Shown: positions 35,305-45,102 of the stretch, piece after piece
How positions within the stretch are numbered: position 1 is the first letter of the stretch
How the letters are laid out: the number at the start of each line of letters is the position of its first letter
Assembly: GCA_050740455.1 (NCBI GenBank)
Contig: JBOIDF010000002.1
Location: 1 to 64,000, forward strand
Direction: 5' to 3'
DNA length: 64,000 nucleotides
From: USCg-Taylor sp050740455
GTDB lineage: Bacteria; Pseudomonadota; Gammaproteobacteria; JACCXJ01
Translations under genes and position numbers: made by a program
Notes under the pieces: generated by a model
What the model was told of the DNA's origin: nothing
Seen by the model: the letters and a program-made list of their open reading frames with translations, nothing else
Database searches by the model: none

Positions 35305-35512
35305 AGACTACGTCGTCGATGGTCTGGCTCGATCTTGGATCGCCCGACTCGACCATGCCTGCGTAACGCATCCAGGGCTTGGCCTCATCGGCGGGAATCA
35401 TCGTACGCAGCGAACGGCGCAGCAACTCCGCCAATGAAATCCCGAGCCGTTCCGCCTCACGCTTGGCGGCGCTGTACTCGGGTTCCGTCAGGCTAATCTG
35501 CGTCCGAATCAT
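35288..35512 (-). CDS. vapB: VapB-family ribbon-helix-helix antitoxin
   Basis: 74 residues beginning MIRTQISLTEPEYSAAKREA, an RHH domain, with LAELLRRSLR and a short acidic tail that would bind VapC. A 10-bp palindrome at 35532-35541 lies 20 bp before its ATG. Confidence 0.88.
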   Translation of the reverse strand: MIRTQISLTEPEYSAAKREAERLGISLAELLRRSLRTMIPADEAKPWMRYAGMVESGDPRSSQTIDDVVYGQKA

Positions 35513-35531
35513 GATAACAGTTTAGTAAATG

Positions 35532-35541
35532 ATGATATCAT
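35532..35541. promoter_or_regulatory. Palindrome at the vapBC promoter
   Basis: ATGATATCAT is a perfect palindrome overlapping a TATGAT -10-like hexamer on the minus strand, 20 bp before the vapB start. Probable VapBC operator. Confidence 0.45.
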
Positions 35542-35693
35542 ACGCAAGGGTTGATGGGCAGCGTAGGCGCTGGCGTCGCATCCTGGCGAATCGGCCGCAC
35601 ATACGGGCGAGTTTACCGCAATCCCGATCGCTCGCGTGGCGCCGGCCGCGTTAGAATAGCGATCGTGATCCATCGGAAAGGAGGTTGGCGGGA

Positions 35694-37016
35694 ATGGCGG
35701 ACGAGAGCGGAGTTGCGGTGCGCGAGCATCACGCGGAGGCATTCGATTTACCCGCATTAGCCCCGGCCGTGTCGCTTTACCCCAAGGGTGCGGCGGTGAC
35801 ACGCCTGGAGCGTTGGGTTTTAAGAAGGATTTTAAATCTTCTCGGCCACCCGCCCTTCGCCATCGGCCTATGGAACGGCGAGGAGATCAGCGCTTTGGGA
35901 ACGGTGGCGCGGAGCGCGCTCACGATCCGGAGCCGGGCGGCCCTCTACCGCTTATGCCTCAACCCGCATGTGTTCCTCGGGGAGCTGTACGCGCGGGGCG
36001 ACATCGACGTGCGCGGGGATCTAGGCGTATTCCTGCAGGATGCCTTCCGCGCCTACGAAACCGCGTTGACCCGGCGGCCTTATCTCGCGCGTCTGTGGCG
36101 CGAGCGCCGGCCGCGGCGCGGTTCAGTGGAAGCGGCGCGCGCTCACATCCGCCACCATTACGATCTCGGTGACGGCTTTTACCAGCTCTGGCTCGATCAC
36201 GCCGCCATGCAATATACCTGTGGCTACTATCCGCGACCGGGGATGAGCTTGGAAGCGGCGCAGATCGCCAAGATGCATCATATCTGTCGCAAGCTACGGC
36301 TGCGGACCGGCGAGGCCGTGGTCGAGGCCGGGTGTGGTTGGGGCGGTCTCGCGCTCTTCATGGCGCGCACTTACGGGGTGACGGTCACTGCCTATAATCT
36401 CTCCGAGCGGCAGATCGAATACGCGCGCAAGCGCGCCGCCGACCAAGGTCTGGCGGAACGGGTGATGTTCATCGAGGACGACTACCGGAATATTCGCGGA
36501 CACTACGATGCCTTCGTATCGGTCGGGATGCTGGAACACGTGGGCGCCGCGCATTATCGGGCGTTCGGATCGGTGATCGATCGCTGCTTGAAGGACCAGG
36601 GCCGCGGCCTCATCCACTGCATCGGCCGCAACCAAGCCTATCGCGTCAATAGCTGGGTCGAAAAGCGCATCTTTCCCGGGACCTATGCCCCGACGCTGCG
36701 GGAGATCATGGAGGTGCTCGAGCCCCATGCCCTGTCGGTCCTGGACATCGAGAACCTGCGCCTGCACTACGTTCGCACCCTGGGCGATTGGCTCGCACGC
36801 TTCGAGCATCACGCCGAGCGCGTGGGTAGCGAGCATGGCGAGGAATTCGTCCGCGCTTGGCGCCTCTATCTTTGCGGTTCCATCGCCTCCTTCACCACCG
36901 GCTGGCTGCAAGTATTTCAAGTCGCCTTCAGCCGTTCCGGTCTCAATGATCTTCCCGCCTCACGCGCGTACCTTTATGCAGCGGTGCCCCCCCGCGCCGA
37001 CCTTGGGCTACAATAA
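35694..37016 (+). CDS. cfa: Cyclopropane-fatty-acyl-phospholipid synthase
   Basis: A 440-residue SAM-dependent enzyme that methylenates unsaturated acyl chains of membrane phospholipids. SAM motif VEAGCGWGGLALFMA, then YNLSERQIEYARKRA, the bicarbonate-site region MLEHVGAAHY, and HCIGRN. The N-terminal lipid-binding part and the IRHHYDLGDGFYQLWLD motif are complete. ATG 35694 follows AAGGAGG by 9 bp. Confidence 0.93.
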   Translation: MADESGVAVREHHAEAFDLPALAPAVSLYPKGAAVTRLERWVLRRILNLLGHPPFAIGLWNGEEISALGTVARSALTIRSRAALYRLCLNPHVFLGELYARGDIDVRGDLGVFLQDAFRAYETALTRRPYLARLWRERRPRRGSVEAARAHIRHHYDLGDGFYQLWLDHAAMQYTCGYYPRPGMSLEAAQIAKMHHICRKLRLRTGEAVVEAGCGWGGLALFMARTYGVTVTAYNLSERQIEYARKRAADQGLAERVMFIEDDYRNIRGHYDAFVSVGMLEHVGAAHYRAFGSVIDRCLKDQGRGLIHCIGRNQAYRVNSWVEKRIFPGTYAPTLREIMEVLEPHALSVLDIENLRLHYVRTLGDWLARFEHHAERVGSEHGEEFVRAWRLYLCGSIASFTTGWLQVFQVAFSRSGLNDLPASRAYLYAAVPPRADLGLQ

Positions 37017-37052
37017 GAGACGAGCAACGGCGATTTTCGAGGGAGAGCTCAG

Positions 37053-37469
37053 ATGCTACGTTCAGTCTTGCTTACCGCGTTCTTTATTTCGCTCGGCGTC
37101 AATGGCGCCGGCACGCAGGCGGCCGGTTTCAAAGCGATCGAGGTCTTCAAAGGTTCGACGACGATCAAGGGGCAAGCGCTCCAATACCCGCAAACCAGTC
37201 AGCCGGAGGTCACCGCGCTGCTCGTTGATCTCGAGCCCGGTGGCGAAAGTGATCGCCACCAACATCCGAGCGCTCCGTACATCTACGTCATCGAGGGTAC
37301 GTTCACCGTCGAGTTCGACGACGGCACGCGGCAGTCTTTCCAAGCGGGGCAAGGGTTTCTCGAGGCCGTGCACACCTGGCACAAGGCGCGCAACCTGGGC
37401 GCCACGCCGCTTAAGTTCATGGTCGTATTTACCGGGGAACAAGGGAAATCCAATTTCATCAAGCCGTAA
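37053..37469 (+). CDS. Exported cupin-domain protein
   Basis: 138 residues with a signal peptide (about 1-23, ending TQAA). The cupin barrel shows the metal motif in GGESDRHQHPSAPYIYVIEG (His-x-His, then Glu) and a second half with AVHTWHKARN. Likely a periplasmic metal-binding protein of unknown substrate. It lies 36 bp after cfa but on weak evidence of coupling. Confidence 0.8.
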   Translation: MLRSVLLTAFFISLGVNGAGTQAAGFKAIEVFKGSTTIKGQALQYPQTSQPEVTALLVDLEPGGESDRHQHPSAPYIYVIEGTFTVEFDDGTRQSFQAGQGFLEAVHTWHKARNLGATPLKFMVVFTGEQGKSNFIKP

Positions 37470-37470
37470 C

Positions 37471-37535
37471 CCGCGGCTCGATGCTCGATAACACGGCGCC
37501 CCGCTGCATCGCCGCGCTTCGGCATCGAGCCGCGG
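37471..37535. terminator. Long inverted repeat between convergent genes
   Basis: A perfect 14-bp inverted repeat: CCGCGGCTCGATGC (37471-37484) and GCATCGAGCCGCGG (37522-37535) with a 37-base loop. It sits between the cupin gene and acs, which converge, so it may end transcription in both directions. There is no T-tract, so a pure intrinsic terminator is not certain. Confidence 0.45.
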
Positions 37536-37544
37536 TCGTTGGCG

Positions 37545-39482
<1,938 letters not shown>

Positions 39483-39536
39483 GACGGGCTCCTCACGACA
39501 TGAGCGTGCGCGAAGGATTCGTGGGACAGCGACCTA

Positions 39537-40862
39537 TTATAGTGGCCGCCGCACCGCCTGGATGCGCGCCCGCCATCGCTCCGCCTCGCGCAGAATCGCG
39601 GCTTCATCCAGGGTCAGCAACTCGCGGTTGCGCAGGAGGCGGCGGCCGGCGACCCAGACGTCCGTCACCGCCTCGCGGTTAGCCGCGTAGACGAGCGCCG
39701 AGATCGGATCGTAGACCGGTTGCGTTTCGATACCGCCTAGATCAATCGCGGCGATATCCGCTTGCTTGCCGATGGTGAGCGAACCCGTGACGGCGTCGAT
39801 GCCGAGCGCTTGTGCGCCGTTCAAGGTAGCCATGCGCAGCATGGAGGCAGCCGGCGCCGCACAGGGGTCGCCTGCCACGCACTTGGCGAGGAGCGCCGCC
39901 GTGGACAGCTCGCTCAGCATGTCGAGGGAATTGTTGCTCGCCGCCCCGTCGGTGCCGAGCGCCACATTGATCCCGGCTTGGCGCAGGGCATGAATGGGAC
40001 AGAAGCCGCTCGCGAGCTTGAGGTTCGAGCGCGGGCAATGCACGATATTCACGCCATGCCGTGCGCACGCGCCGATGTCGGTCGCGGTCATTTGGGTCAT
40101 ATGCACGGCGATCAGGCGCGGTGACAGCAGGCCCAGCCGGGCGAGACGGGCGAGCGGCCGTTCACCGGTCGCCTCGATGGCCTTGTCGACTTCGTGCGCC
40201 GTCTCGTGCACGTGCATATGGATGGGGAGATCCAGCTCTTCGGCGAGCGTGCCGATGCGCTCGAGCGGCGCATCGGAGACCGTATACGGCGAGTGCGGCG
40301 CGAAGGCGAAGTGAATAAGCGGATGAGCACGAAAGGCGTCGTGTACGCCCAGACCCTTGCTCAAGTACTCGTCCGCGTCCGCGGCCCAAGGGGTTGGAAA
40401 ATCGATCAGGATCAAGCCGGCGACGGCACGCATACCCGCCTCTGCGGCCAGCTCGGCGACTCGGTTCGGGAAGAAATACATATCGTTGAAACAGGTCGTG
40501 CCGCCGCGCAGCATCTCGGCGGCGGCGAGCCGCGTGCCGGCGCGCACGAATTCATCGGCCACCCAGCGCTGCTCGGCAGGCCAGATGTGGCGGGTGAGCC
40601 AATCGATGAGCGGCAGATCGTCGGCGAGCCCCCGAAAGAGCGCCATGGCTGCGTGCGTGTGGGCATTGATCAAGCCCGGAATCAAGACATGCCGGTCGAG
40701 ACTGAGCACCTCGCGCGCGCGCCAGCAGAGATCCGCCTCGGCGCTCGGGAGTACATCGACGATGGCACCATCGCGTACCGCGAGGGCGTGCGCTTCGAGG
40801 ACCCGGCCTTCGGGGTCGACGGGAACGATCCAGCGCGCTTTAATCAGGAGATCGGCTTCCAT
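39537..40862 (-). CDS. MtaD-like amidohydrolase (TRZ/ATZ family)
   Basis: A 441-residue metal-dependent amidohydrolase close to 5-methylthioadenosine/S-adenosylhomocysteine deaminases. Metal ligands are seen in NAHTHAAMALFRG, HVHETAHEVDKAIE, LIAVHMTQM and GTDGAASNNSLDML. It may deaminate SAH or MTA in SAM salvage, or another aminopurine. It ends 54 bp upstream of acs on the same strand. Confidence 0.85.
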   Translation of the reverse strand: MEADLLIKARWIVPVDPEGRVLEAHALAVRDGAIVDVLPSAEADLCWRAREVLSLDRHVLIPGLINAHTHAAMALFRGLADDLPLIDWLTRHIWPAEQRWVADEFVRAGTRLAAAEMLRGGTTCFNDMYFFPNRVAELAAEAGMRAVAGLILIDFPTPWAADADEYLSKGLGVHDAFRAHPLIHFAFAPHSPYTVSDAPLERIGTLAEELDLPIHMHVHETAHEVDKAIEATGERPLARLARLGLLSPRLIAVHMTQMTATDIGACARHGVNIVHCPRSNLKLASGFCPIHALRQAGINVALGTDGAASNNSLDMLSELSTAALLAKCVAGDPCAAPAASMLRMATLNGAQALGIDAVTGSLTIGKQADIAAIDLGGIETQPVYDPISALVYAANREAVTDVWVAGRRLLRNRELLTLDEAAILREAERWRARIQAVRRPL

Positions 40863-41020
40863 TGTGGTCGTTCTTCACTTGCCGGCTGCAGATTGTAAAG
40901 TGAATCACCGCACCATGACATCCGTAGCGCTCGCCACCGGGTGCTCGGGAGTCAGAGGAAGGTTCGGATCTGCCTATAAGAATTTTTCTCGGTTGTCGCC
41001 ACCTCCATTTCTTCGCAGCA

Positions 41021-41965
41021 TCAATGCGCGCGTTGATGGCTTTGCGCCGCAAGCTCTTGGCGCTGTGCCTCCAAGCCATCCCAAAAGGCCGCGACGCCGT
41101 CCAGCATTTCATTGCCGTAGCGTATGAAGGCGTCTTCATCCAAGGTCCGATGAAAATAAAGCTCCTCGAGCTCTTCCTGCGTGTGGCGGGCATGTTGCGA
41201 CTCCAAGCGATCGTGCCAGGTAAAAAACGCCAGTGGCAGATCGGCACCGCTCCGCGTATTGAACTTCTCGAAGCCTTCGATGAGCTCTTTCCAAAAGCCG
41301 GCCGCGGCCCAATTTTCCACGGCGAAACTGGCCGCTTGCGAGACCTCGTAGTCTTCGTTACCGTAGAGTCGCGACAGCTCGTCGCAGAAAAACAAGGTCG
41401 CGGATGTGCCGTGCCGGCGCTTGCCGACATCGTTAAATCCCAGACCCAGCTTAGCGGCGATGCGCAACAGCCACTCGAAATGCGCGGCCCGGAAACGGAA
41501 GGTGCCGCCTTCGACAGTGCCCTCGGTCGAGACGAGCTTTGGGTCGGTGTGCTTATCCTGGCGGCGGGCCGATTCCTTGCCTGGGTTGAAGACCACACCG
41601 ATCTCATTGGCGAGGATCTCTTTCGAGGCCCGCATGCCTTCAAGGGAGTCGGCGTTGATGGTTTTATAGAGTTGCGCGACCAGAAAGAGATTGGAAAAGA
41701 CGGAAAATTGAACGATGAACGTTTTGATCTGCCCGCCGGATTGTGCGCCGCAGCGGAACCAGGCCGTGTAAGGGTTAGCAATGATTACCCGATGCCGCAG
41801 CAGTTCCTGCTGGATGCGCTGCTGAAATGCGAGGAAACGCTGGGCCTTATCGATGCTATAGCCGGGCTGATCGGTGGCGACGGCCGCCAGCGAGGACGGA
41901 CTTAATCCGGCGAGATGATGCCGCGCGGCAAAACGGTTCAAGCTTGGGGTGGTGACTGCGTTCAT
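41021..41965 (-). CDS. Probable heme-oxygenase-like metalloenzyme
   Basis: A 314-residue helical protein I cannot name. It resembles iron-containing redox enzymes with the heme-oxygenase-like fold. Its late helix holds a HxxxExxH pattern (His251, Glu255, His258) like the third metal helix of that diiron family, and an upstream helix has Glu217 in FAVENWAAAGFW. LANEIGVVFN (about 118-127) resembles the conserved ENxxxExG-like segment. The first metal helix (ExxxxxxH) is not clearly present, so metal content is uncertain. ATG 41965 follows AAGGAGG. A 14-bp TetR-like palindrome lies 53 bp upstream. Confidence 0.5.
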   Translation of the reverse strand: MNAVTTPSLNRFAARHHLAGLSPSSLAAVATDQPGYSIDKAQRFLAFQQRIQQELLRHRVIIANPYTAWFRCGAQSGGQIKTFIVQFSVFSNLFLVAQLYKTINADSLEGMRASKEILANEIGVVFNPGKESARRQDKHTDPKLVSTEGTVEGGTFRFRAAHFEWLLRIAAKLGLGFNDVGKRRHGTSATLFFCDELSRLYGNEDYEVSQAASFAVENWAAAGFWKELIEGFEKFNTRSGADLPLAFFTWHDRLESQHARHTQEELEELYFHRTLDEDAFIRYGNEMLDGVAAFWDGLEAQRQELAAQSHQRAH

Positions 41966-42017
41966 AAATGACCTCCTTATTACACAGCACATTCCTCTGC
42001 AAAAAACATAACCAATT

Positions 42018-42031
42018 AGACCGATCGGTCT
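42018..42031. promoter_or_regulatory. TetR-type palindrome
   Basis: A perfect 14-bp palindrome, AGACCGATCGGTCT, 53 bp before the start of the helical metalloenzyme gene. Such sites are typical of TetR/NemR-like repressors. No TetR gene lies in the window. Confidence 0.6.
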
Positions 42032-42079
42032 GCCTTAAATTTCAACCAAAATCCGCGATCCGAGCTTGCGGGCTGCCTC

Positions 42080-42220
42080 TTAAGGAAGCTCTGCAAGAGT
42101 GTCGCGAGCAAGCCCAGCTGCGCGAAGCCGCGGAGCGAGTCGCGAGACATATGGCGAGCGACGCGCGAGCACGCGACAAAGCAGATGGGCTGCGCAGTAA
42201 CTTTTGCAGAGCTTCCCTAA
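42080..42220. mobile_element. MITE-like element with GGAAGCTCTGCAA ends
   Basis: A 141-bp stretch bounded by 20-bp terminal inverted repeats with two mismatches: TTAAGGAAGCTCTGCAAGAG at 42080-42099, and the reverse complement of 42201-42220, TTAGGGAAGCTCTGCAAAAG. The flanks TTAA and CTAA are consistent with a YTAR-type target. Imperfect inverted copies of the interior are also present and it has no transposase. The maiA stop codon (TAG at 42217-42219) lies within the right end. Confidence 0.7.
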
Positions 42221-42867
42221 GCGGAAGCATCCGGCTGAGCTTCCGGTGCGGCTTGGCAAAACTCCGGCAAACGCGAGCAGTGGCCGTCGATGGCCTGAAG
42301 CCTGGGATAGGCGCTTAAATCGCATTCGAAGCGCCGCGCGTTGTACATCTGCGGCACGAGGCACAGGTCCGCCAAGGTCGCGGTGTCGCCAAAACAGAAA
42401 CAACCCGCGCCAGAGCGGCGCTCAAGCTGGCGCTCGAACGCAGCGAAGCCCTCCGCGATCCAGTGCCGGTACCACCCGCGGCAGGCTTCCTCCCCCTGCC
42501 CGAGGAAGTTTTTGAGATAATTGAGCACTCGCAGATTATTCAGGGGGTGAACGTCGCAAGCGATAAGTTGCGCCAGAGCGCGGACATAGGCGCGGTCTTG
42601 GGCGCCGGCCGGTAGCAGCGGCGGTTCGGGACAGACCTCATCGAGGTACTCGATGATGGCGAGCGACTGGGTAAGCACCAAGCCGTCCGCGACCAGCACC
42701 GGGACGAACCCTTGCGGATTGATCTCTCGGTAATCCGGCTCACGCCCGCCGTCTTGGAGCAAGTGCACGTACCGCGGCTCGTAGGCGAGCCCCTTGAGAT
42801 GCAGCGCGATGCGCACCCGATACGCCGCCGAACTGCGGAAATAGGTGTAGAGCGTCAGTGTCTGCAA
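42217..42867 (-). CDS. maiA: Maleylacetoacetate isomerase
   Basis: A 216-residue zeta-class glutathione S-transferase that isomerises maleylacetoacetate to fumarylacetoacetate. Visible: YFRSSAAYRVRIALHLKGL (active-site SSxxxRVR), INPQGFVPVL, and the helical half with QLIACDVHPLNNLRVL. No ATG fits the family N-terminus; TTG 42867 gives MQTLTLYTYF and overlaps fahA by 13 bp. The stop codon comes from the end of the mobile element at 42080-42220. Confidence 0.88.
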   Translation of the reverse strand: MQTLTLYTYFRSSAAYRVRIALHLKGLAYEPRYVHLLQDGGREPDYREINPQGFVPVLVADGLVLTQSLAIIEYLDEVCPEPPLLPAGAQDRAYVRALAQLIACDVHPLNNLRVLNYLKNFLGQGEEACRGWYRHWIAEGFAAFERQLERRSGAGCFCFGDTATLADLCLVPQMYNARRFECDLSAYPRLQAIDGHCSRLPEFCQAAPEAQPDASA

Positions 42868-43838
42868 ACCCGAACTTCTTGCACGATGGCACCAAAGACT
42901 GACCGGCCGTCGCGATCGAGCATTTCGATGCGGAGCCGATCGCCGTGCCGCATGAAGGGTGTCTCGATGTGTCCGCGGTTTACCGTCTCCAGCGCCCGCT
43001 GCTCGACAATACACGAGAACCCGAGCGCCGGATCGGCATTGCTCACGGTCCCGGAACCGAGAACCGTGCCGGCAGGCAGGGGGCGCGTCTTGGCGGCGTG
43101 ACTGATGAGGGCGGGGAAATCGAATTGCATGCCGGCGCCCGCATGCGGTTGTCCGAACGGCCGCTCGTTCCAGAGCGTTTGCAACGGCAAGTGCACCTTG
43201 GCGCCGTCCCAGGCCTCTCCTAGCTCGTCCGGCGTCACGGCCACGGGTGAAAACGCGGGCCCCGGTTTTCCGTGCAAAAAGCCGAACCCCTTGGAAAGCT
43301 CGGCGGGGATCAAATACCGCAGCGATATATCATTGACCAGCATCAATAAGACAATGCGAGCGCGCGCCTCCGCCGGGCTTACCCCGCGCGGCACATCGCC
43401 CGTAATCACCGCGATCTCCGCCTCGAAGTCCACGCCCCAGGCTTCATCAGGCACCTCGATCGGATCGCGCGGGCCGATGAATCCCGCTGAATTGCCCTGA
43501 TACATGAGCGGATCGGTGAACGCGTTGGCAGGCATGCCGGCCCCTCGCGCCTGGCGTACGCGTTCGACATGGCTGAGGTAGGCGCTGCCGTCCAGCCATT
43601 GATAGGCCCGCGGCAAGGGCGCGGCGAGGGCGCTTACATTCAGCGGGAACCCGCTTGGTGCACCGTGATTGAGGCTTTGGTAGATCGCTTCGAGCTTCGG
43701 CGCTATCTCGGCCCAACGGTCTAGAGCGGCTTGCAAGCTCGGCGCGATCTCCGCGACCGCGGCCGCCCGGGTCAAATCGCGGCTCACGACGACGAGCGTG
43801 CCATCGCGGCCCCCAGCCTTGAGGGAGGCGAGTTTCAT
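42855..43838 (-). CDS. fahA: Fumarylacetoacetate hydrolase
   Basis: A 327-residue FAH-family enzyme cleaving fumarylacetoacetate to fumarate and acetoacetate, the last step of tyrosine breakdown. Metal-binding acid residues are in GVDFEAEIAVITGDV and the ENDIS-like VNDISLRYL, with GKPGPAFSPVAVTPDEL and GSGTVSNAD later. The start lies only 2 bp from the inverted-repeat element 43841-43985, so its ribosome-binding site, if any, is in the element (no clear SD is seen). Confidence 0.92.
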   Translation of the reverse strand: MKLASLKAGGRDGTLVVVSRDLTRAAAVAEIAPSLQAALDRWAEIAPKLEAIYQSLNHGAPSGFPLNVSALAAPLPRAYQWLDGSAYLSHVERVRQARGAGMPANAFTDPLMYQGNSAGFIGPRDPIEVPDEAWGVDFEAEIAVITGDVPRGVSPAEARARIVLLMLVNDISLRYLIPAELSKGFGFLHGKPGPAFSPVAVTPDELGEAWDGAKVHLPLQTLWNERPFGQPHAGAGMQFDFPALISHAAKTRPLPAGTVLGSGTVSNADPALGFSCIVEQRALETVNRGHIETPFMRHGDRLRIEMLDRDGRSVFGAIVQEVRVCRH

Positions 43839-43840
43839 TC

Positions 43841-43985
43841 AGAGCTTGTGAAAGAATCTGCTGCGCTCGGGATCTCGCGTGCCGGCGGTGCTCGGAATCC
43901 TCATGTATTTCAACATACACTCCGGTTCCTGCGCTCCGGCGGAAAGCGACCTCGCTTCGCTCGCGACGATTTTTTCACAACCTCT
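43841..43985. mobile_element. MITE-like inverted-repeat element with AGAGxTTGTGAAA ends
   Basis: A 145-bp stretch with imperfect terminal inverted repeats: AGAGCTTGTGAAAGAATCTG on the left, and AGAGGTTGTGAAAAAATCG read inward from the right. The inside repeats GCGCTCGGGATCTCGC-like against GCGAGCGAAGCGAGGTCGC. It separates hmgA and fahA in the tyrosine operon. Its right end contains the TGA of hmgA (TTGTGA), and its left end touches the fahA start. A half copy lies at 25913-25948. Confidence 0.75.
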
Positions 43986-45102
43986 CCCGCCAAGAATCCA
44001 CGTAACCGCGCCATTCGACCGCCTCCGGAAGCGCGGCCACCTCGATCGCATCGCGCGCGTCGATCATGAGCGCGACCTCGTCGGTCTCGGTGCGGCGGTG
44101 AGCTTGTCCGGCCTGGAAAGCCTTCGGGTGGGGCCCGTGGGTGATGCCGCTCGGGTGCAAGGTCAGCATGCCCGGATGGATGTTATCGCGGGAGAAAAAC
44201 TGGCCCTGGTGGTAAAAGATCACCTCGTCATAATCGTCATTGTTGTGAAAGAACGGCACCCTCAACGAGCCGGGATCGCTTTCCAACGGCCGCGGGCAGA
44301 AGGTGCAGACGACGAAACGCTCGGCCAAAAACGTTGTATGTGCCGAGGGCGGTAGGTGATAGCGATGGCTCATCAAGGGCCGAATGTCACGCCAATTGAT
44401 CCGCACGGGCATGAGGGTTCCGTGCCACCCCACCGCATCGAGCGGGTTGAAGGGATAGGTAAGAAGGCTCACGGATCCGCGGCGCTTCACGGCCACCCGC
44501 CATTCACGCTCCGAATGCTGGGCGCGAAAGGCCTCGTCGATGGCGGGTGTATCGAGTACGGCCGCATCGAACACCGCATGCCGGCCGGCGATACCTTTGT
44601 CGGGGAGCCGGTAACTGGAGCCGGTCGCCTCGATCATCAACAGCGTCGCGGGCGCCGTGGTTTCCAGGCGCCATAAGGTACCGCGAGGCAGCATGAGGTA
44701 ATCTCCCTCGCGCACCGCTAGGTGGCCATAATCACAGTAAAGATCCCCGCTGCCCGCGTGTACGAACAGCAGCTCATCGCCATCGGCATTGCGCGCAAGA
44801 CGGTCCATCGCCCCTTGCAAACGCCAGATCCGGAGATCCAGGAATGCGTTGGACAATAGCCGCACCGCCTCCCACGGCATCGGCGTAAACCCATCGAGTT
44901 TTGCCGTATCGAAGGCGCGTGGCCGGAGAGGGCCTTCCACCATGGTCCAGCCGGTCGGCGGATGGCGGTGGTACATTTGCGTCGAGGGACCGTAAAAGCC
45001 TTCTTTGCCGAGCTCCCGTTCGTAGGTATCCGCGGGCAGATCCGCGTGCGCTTGACGCGAGGACTGCCCTTCCATCTTGGGTAATGCGATCCACTGAGCC
45101 AT
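43975..45102 (-). CDS. hmgA: Homogentisate 1,2-dioxygenase
   Basis: A 375-residue iron enzyme that opens the ring of homogentisate to maleylacetoacetate. Cupin-like metal residues occur in FFHNNDDYDEVIFYHQG and the C-terminal SGITHGPHPKAFQ. The length is shorter than the ~430-residue form common in Pseudomonas. Its final residues (RERL and stop) are written by the terminal repeat of the element at 43841-43985. The start overlaps the hpd stop by 1 bp. Confidence 0.9.
   Translation of the reverse strand: MAQWIALPKMEGQSSRQAHADLPADTYERELGKEGFYGPSTQMYHRHPPTGWTMVEGPLRPRAFDTAKLDGFTPMPWEAVRLLSNAFLDLRIWRLQGAMDRLARNADGDELLFVHAGSGDLYCDYGHLAVREGDYLMLPRGTLWRLETTAPATLLMIEATGSSYRLPDKGIAGRHAVFDAAVLDTPAIDEAFRAQHSEREWRVAVKRRGSVSLLTYPFNPLDAVGWHGTLMPVRINWRDIRPLMSHRYHLPPSAHTTFLAERFVVCTFCPRPLESDPGSLRVPFFHNNDDYDEVIFYHQGQFFSRDNIHPGMLTLHPSGITHGPHPKAFQAGQAHRRTETDEVALMIDARDAIEVAALPEAVEWRGYVDSWRERL

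Noticed and set aside
42042..42230. Small frames across the MITE-like element at 42080
   Set aside because: Arise from the palindromic interior of the element.
43839..44051. 70-codon minus-strand frame over the inverted-repeat element
   Set aside because: Translation of repeat sequence recurring in both arms; no sign of a real protein.
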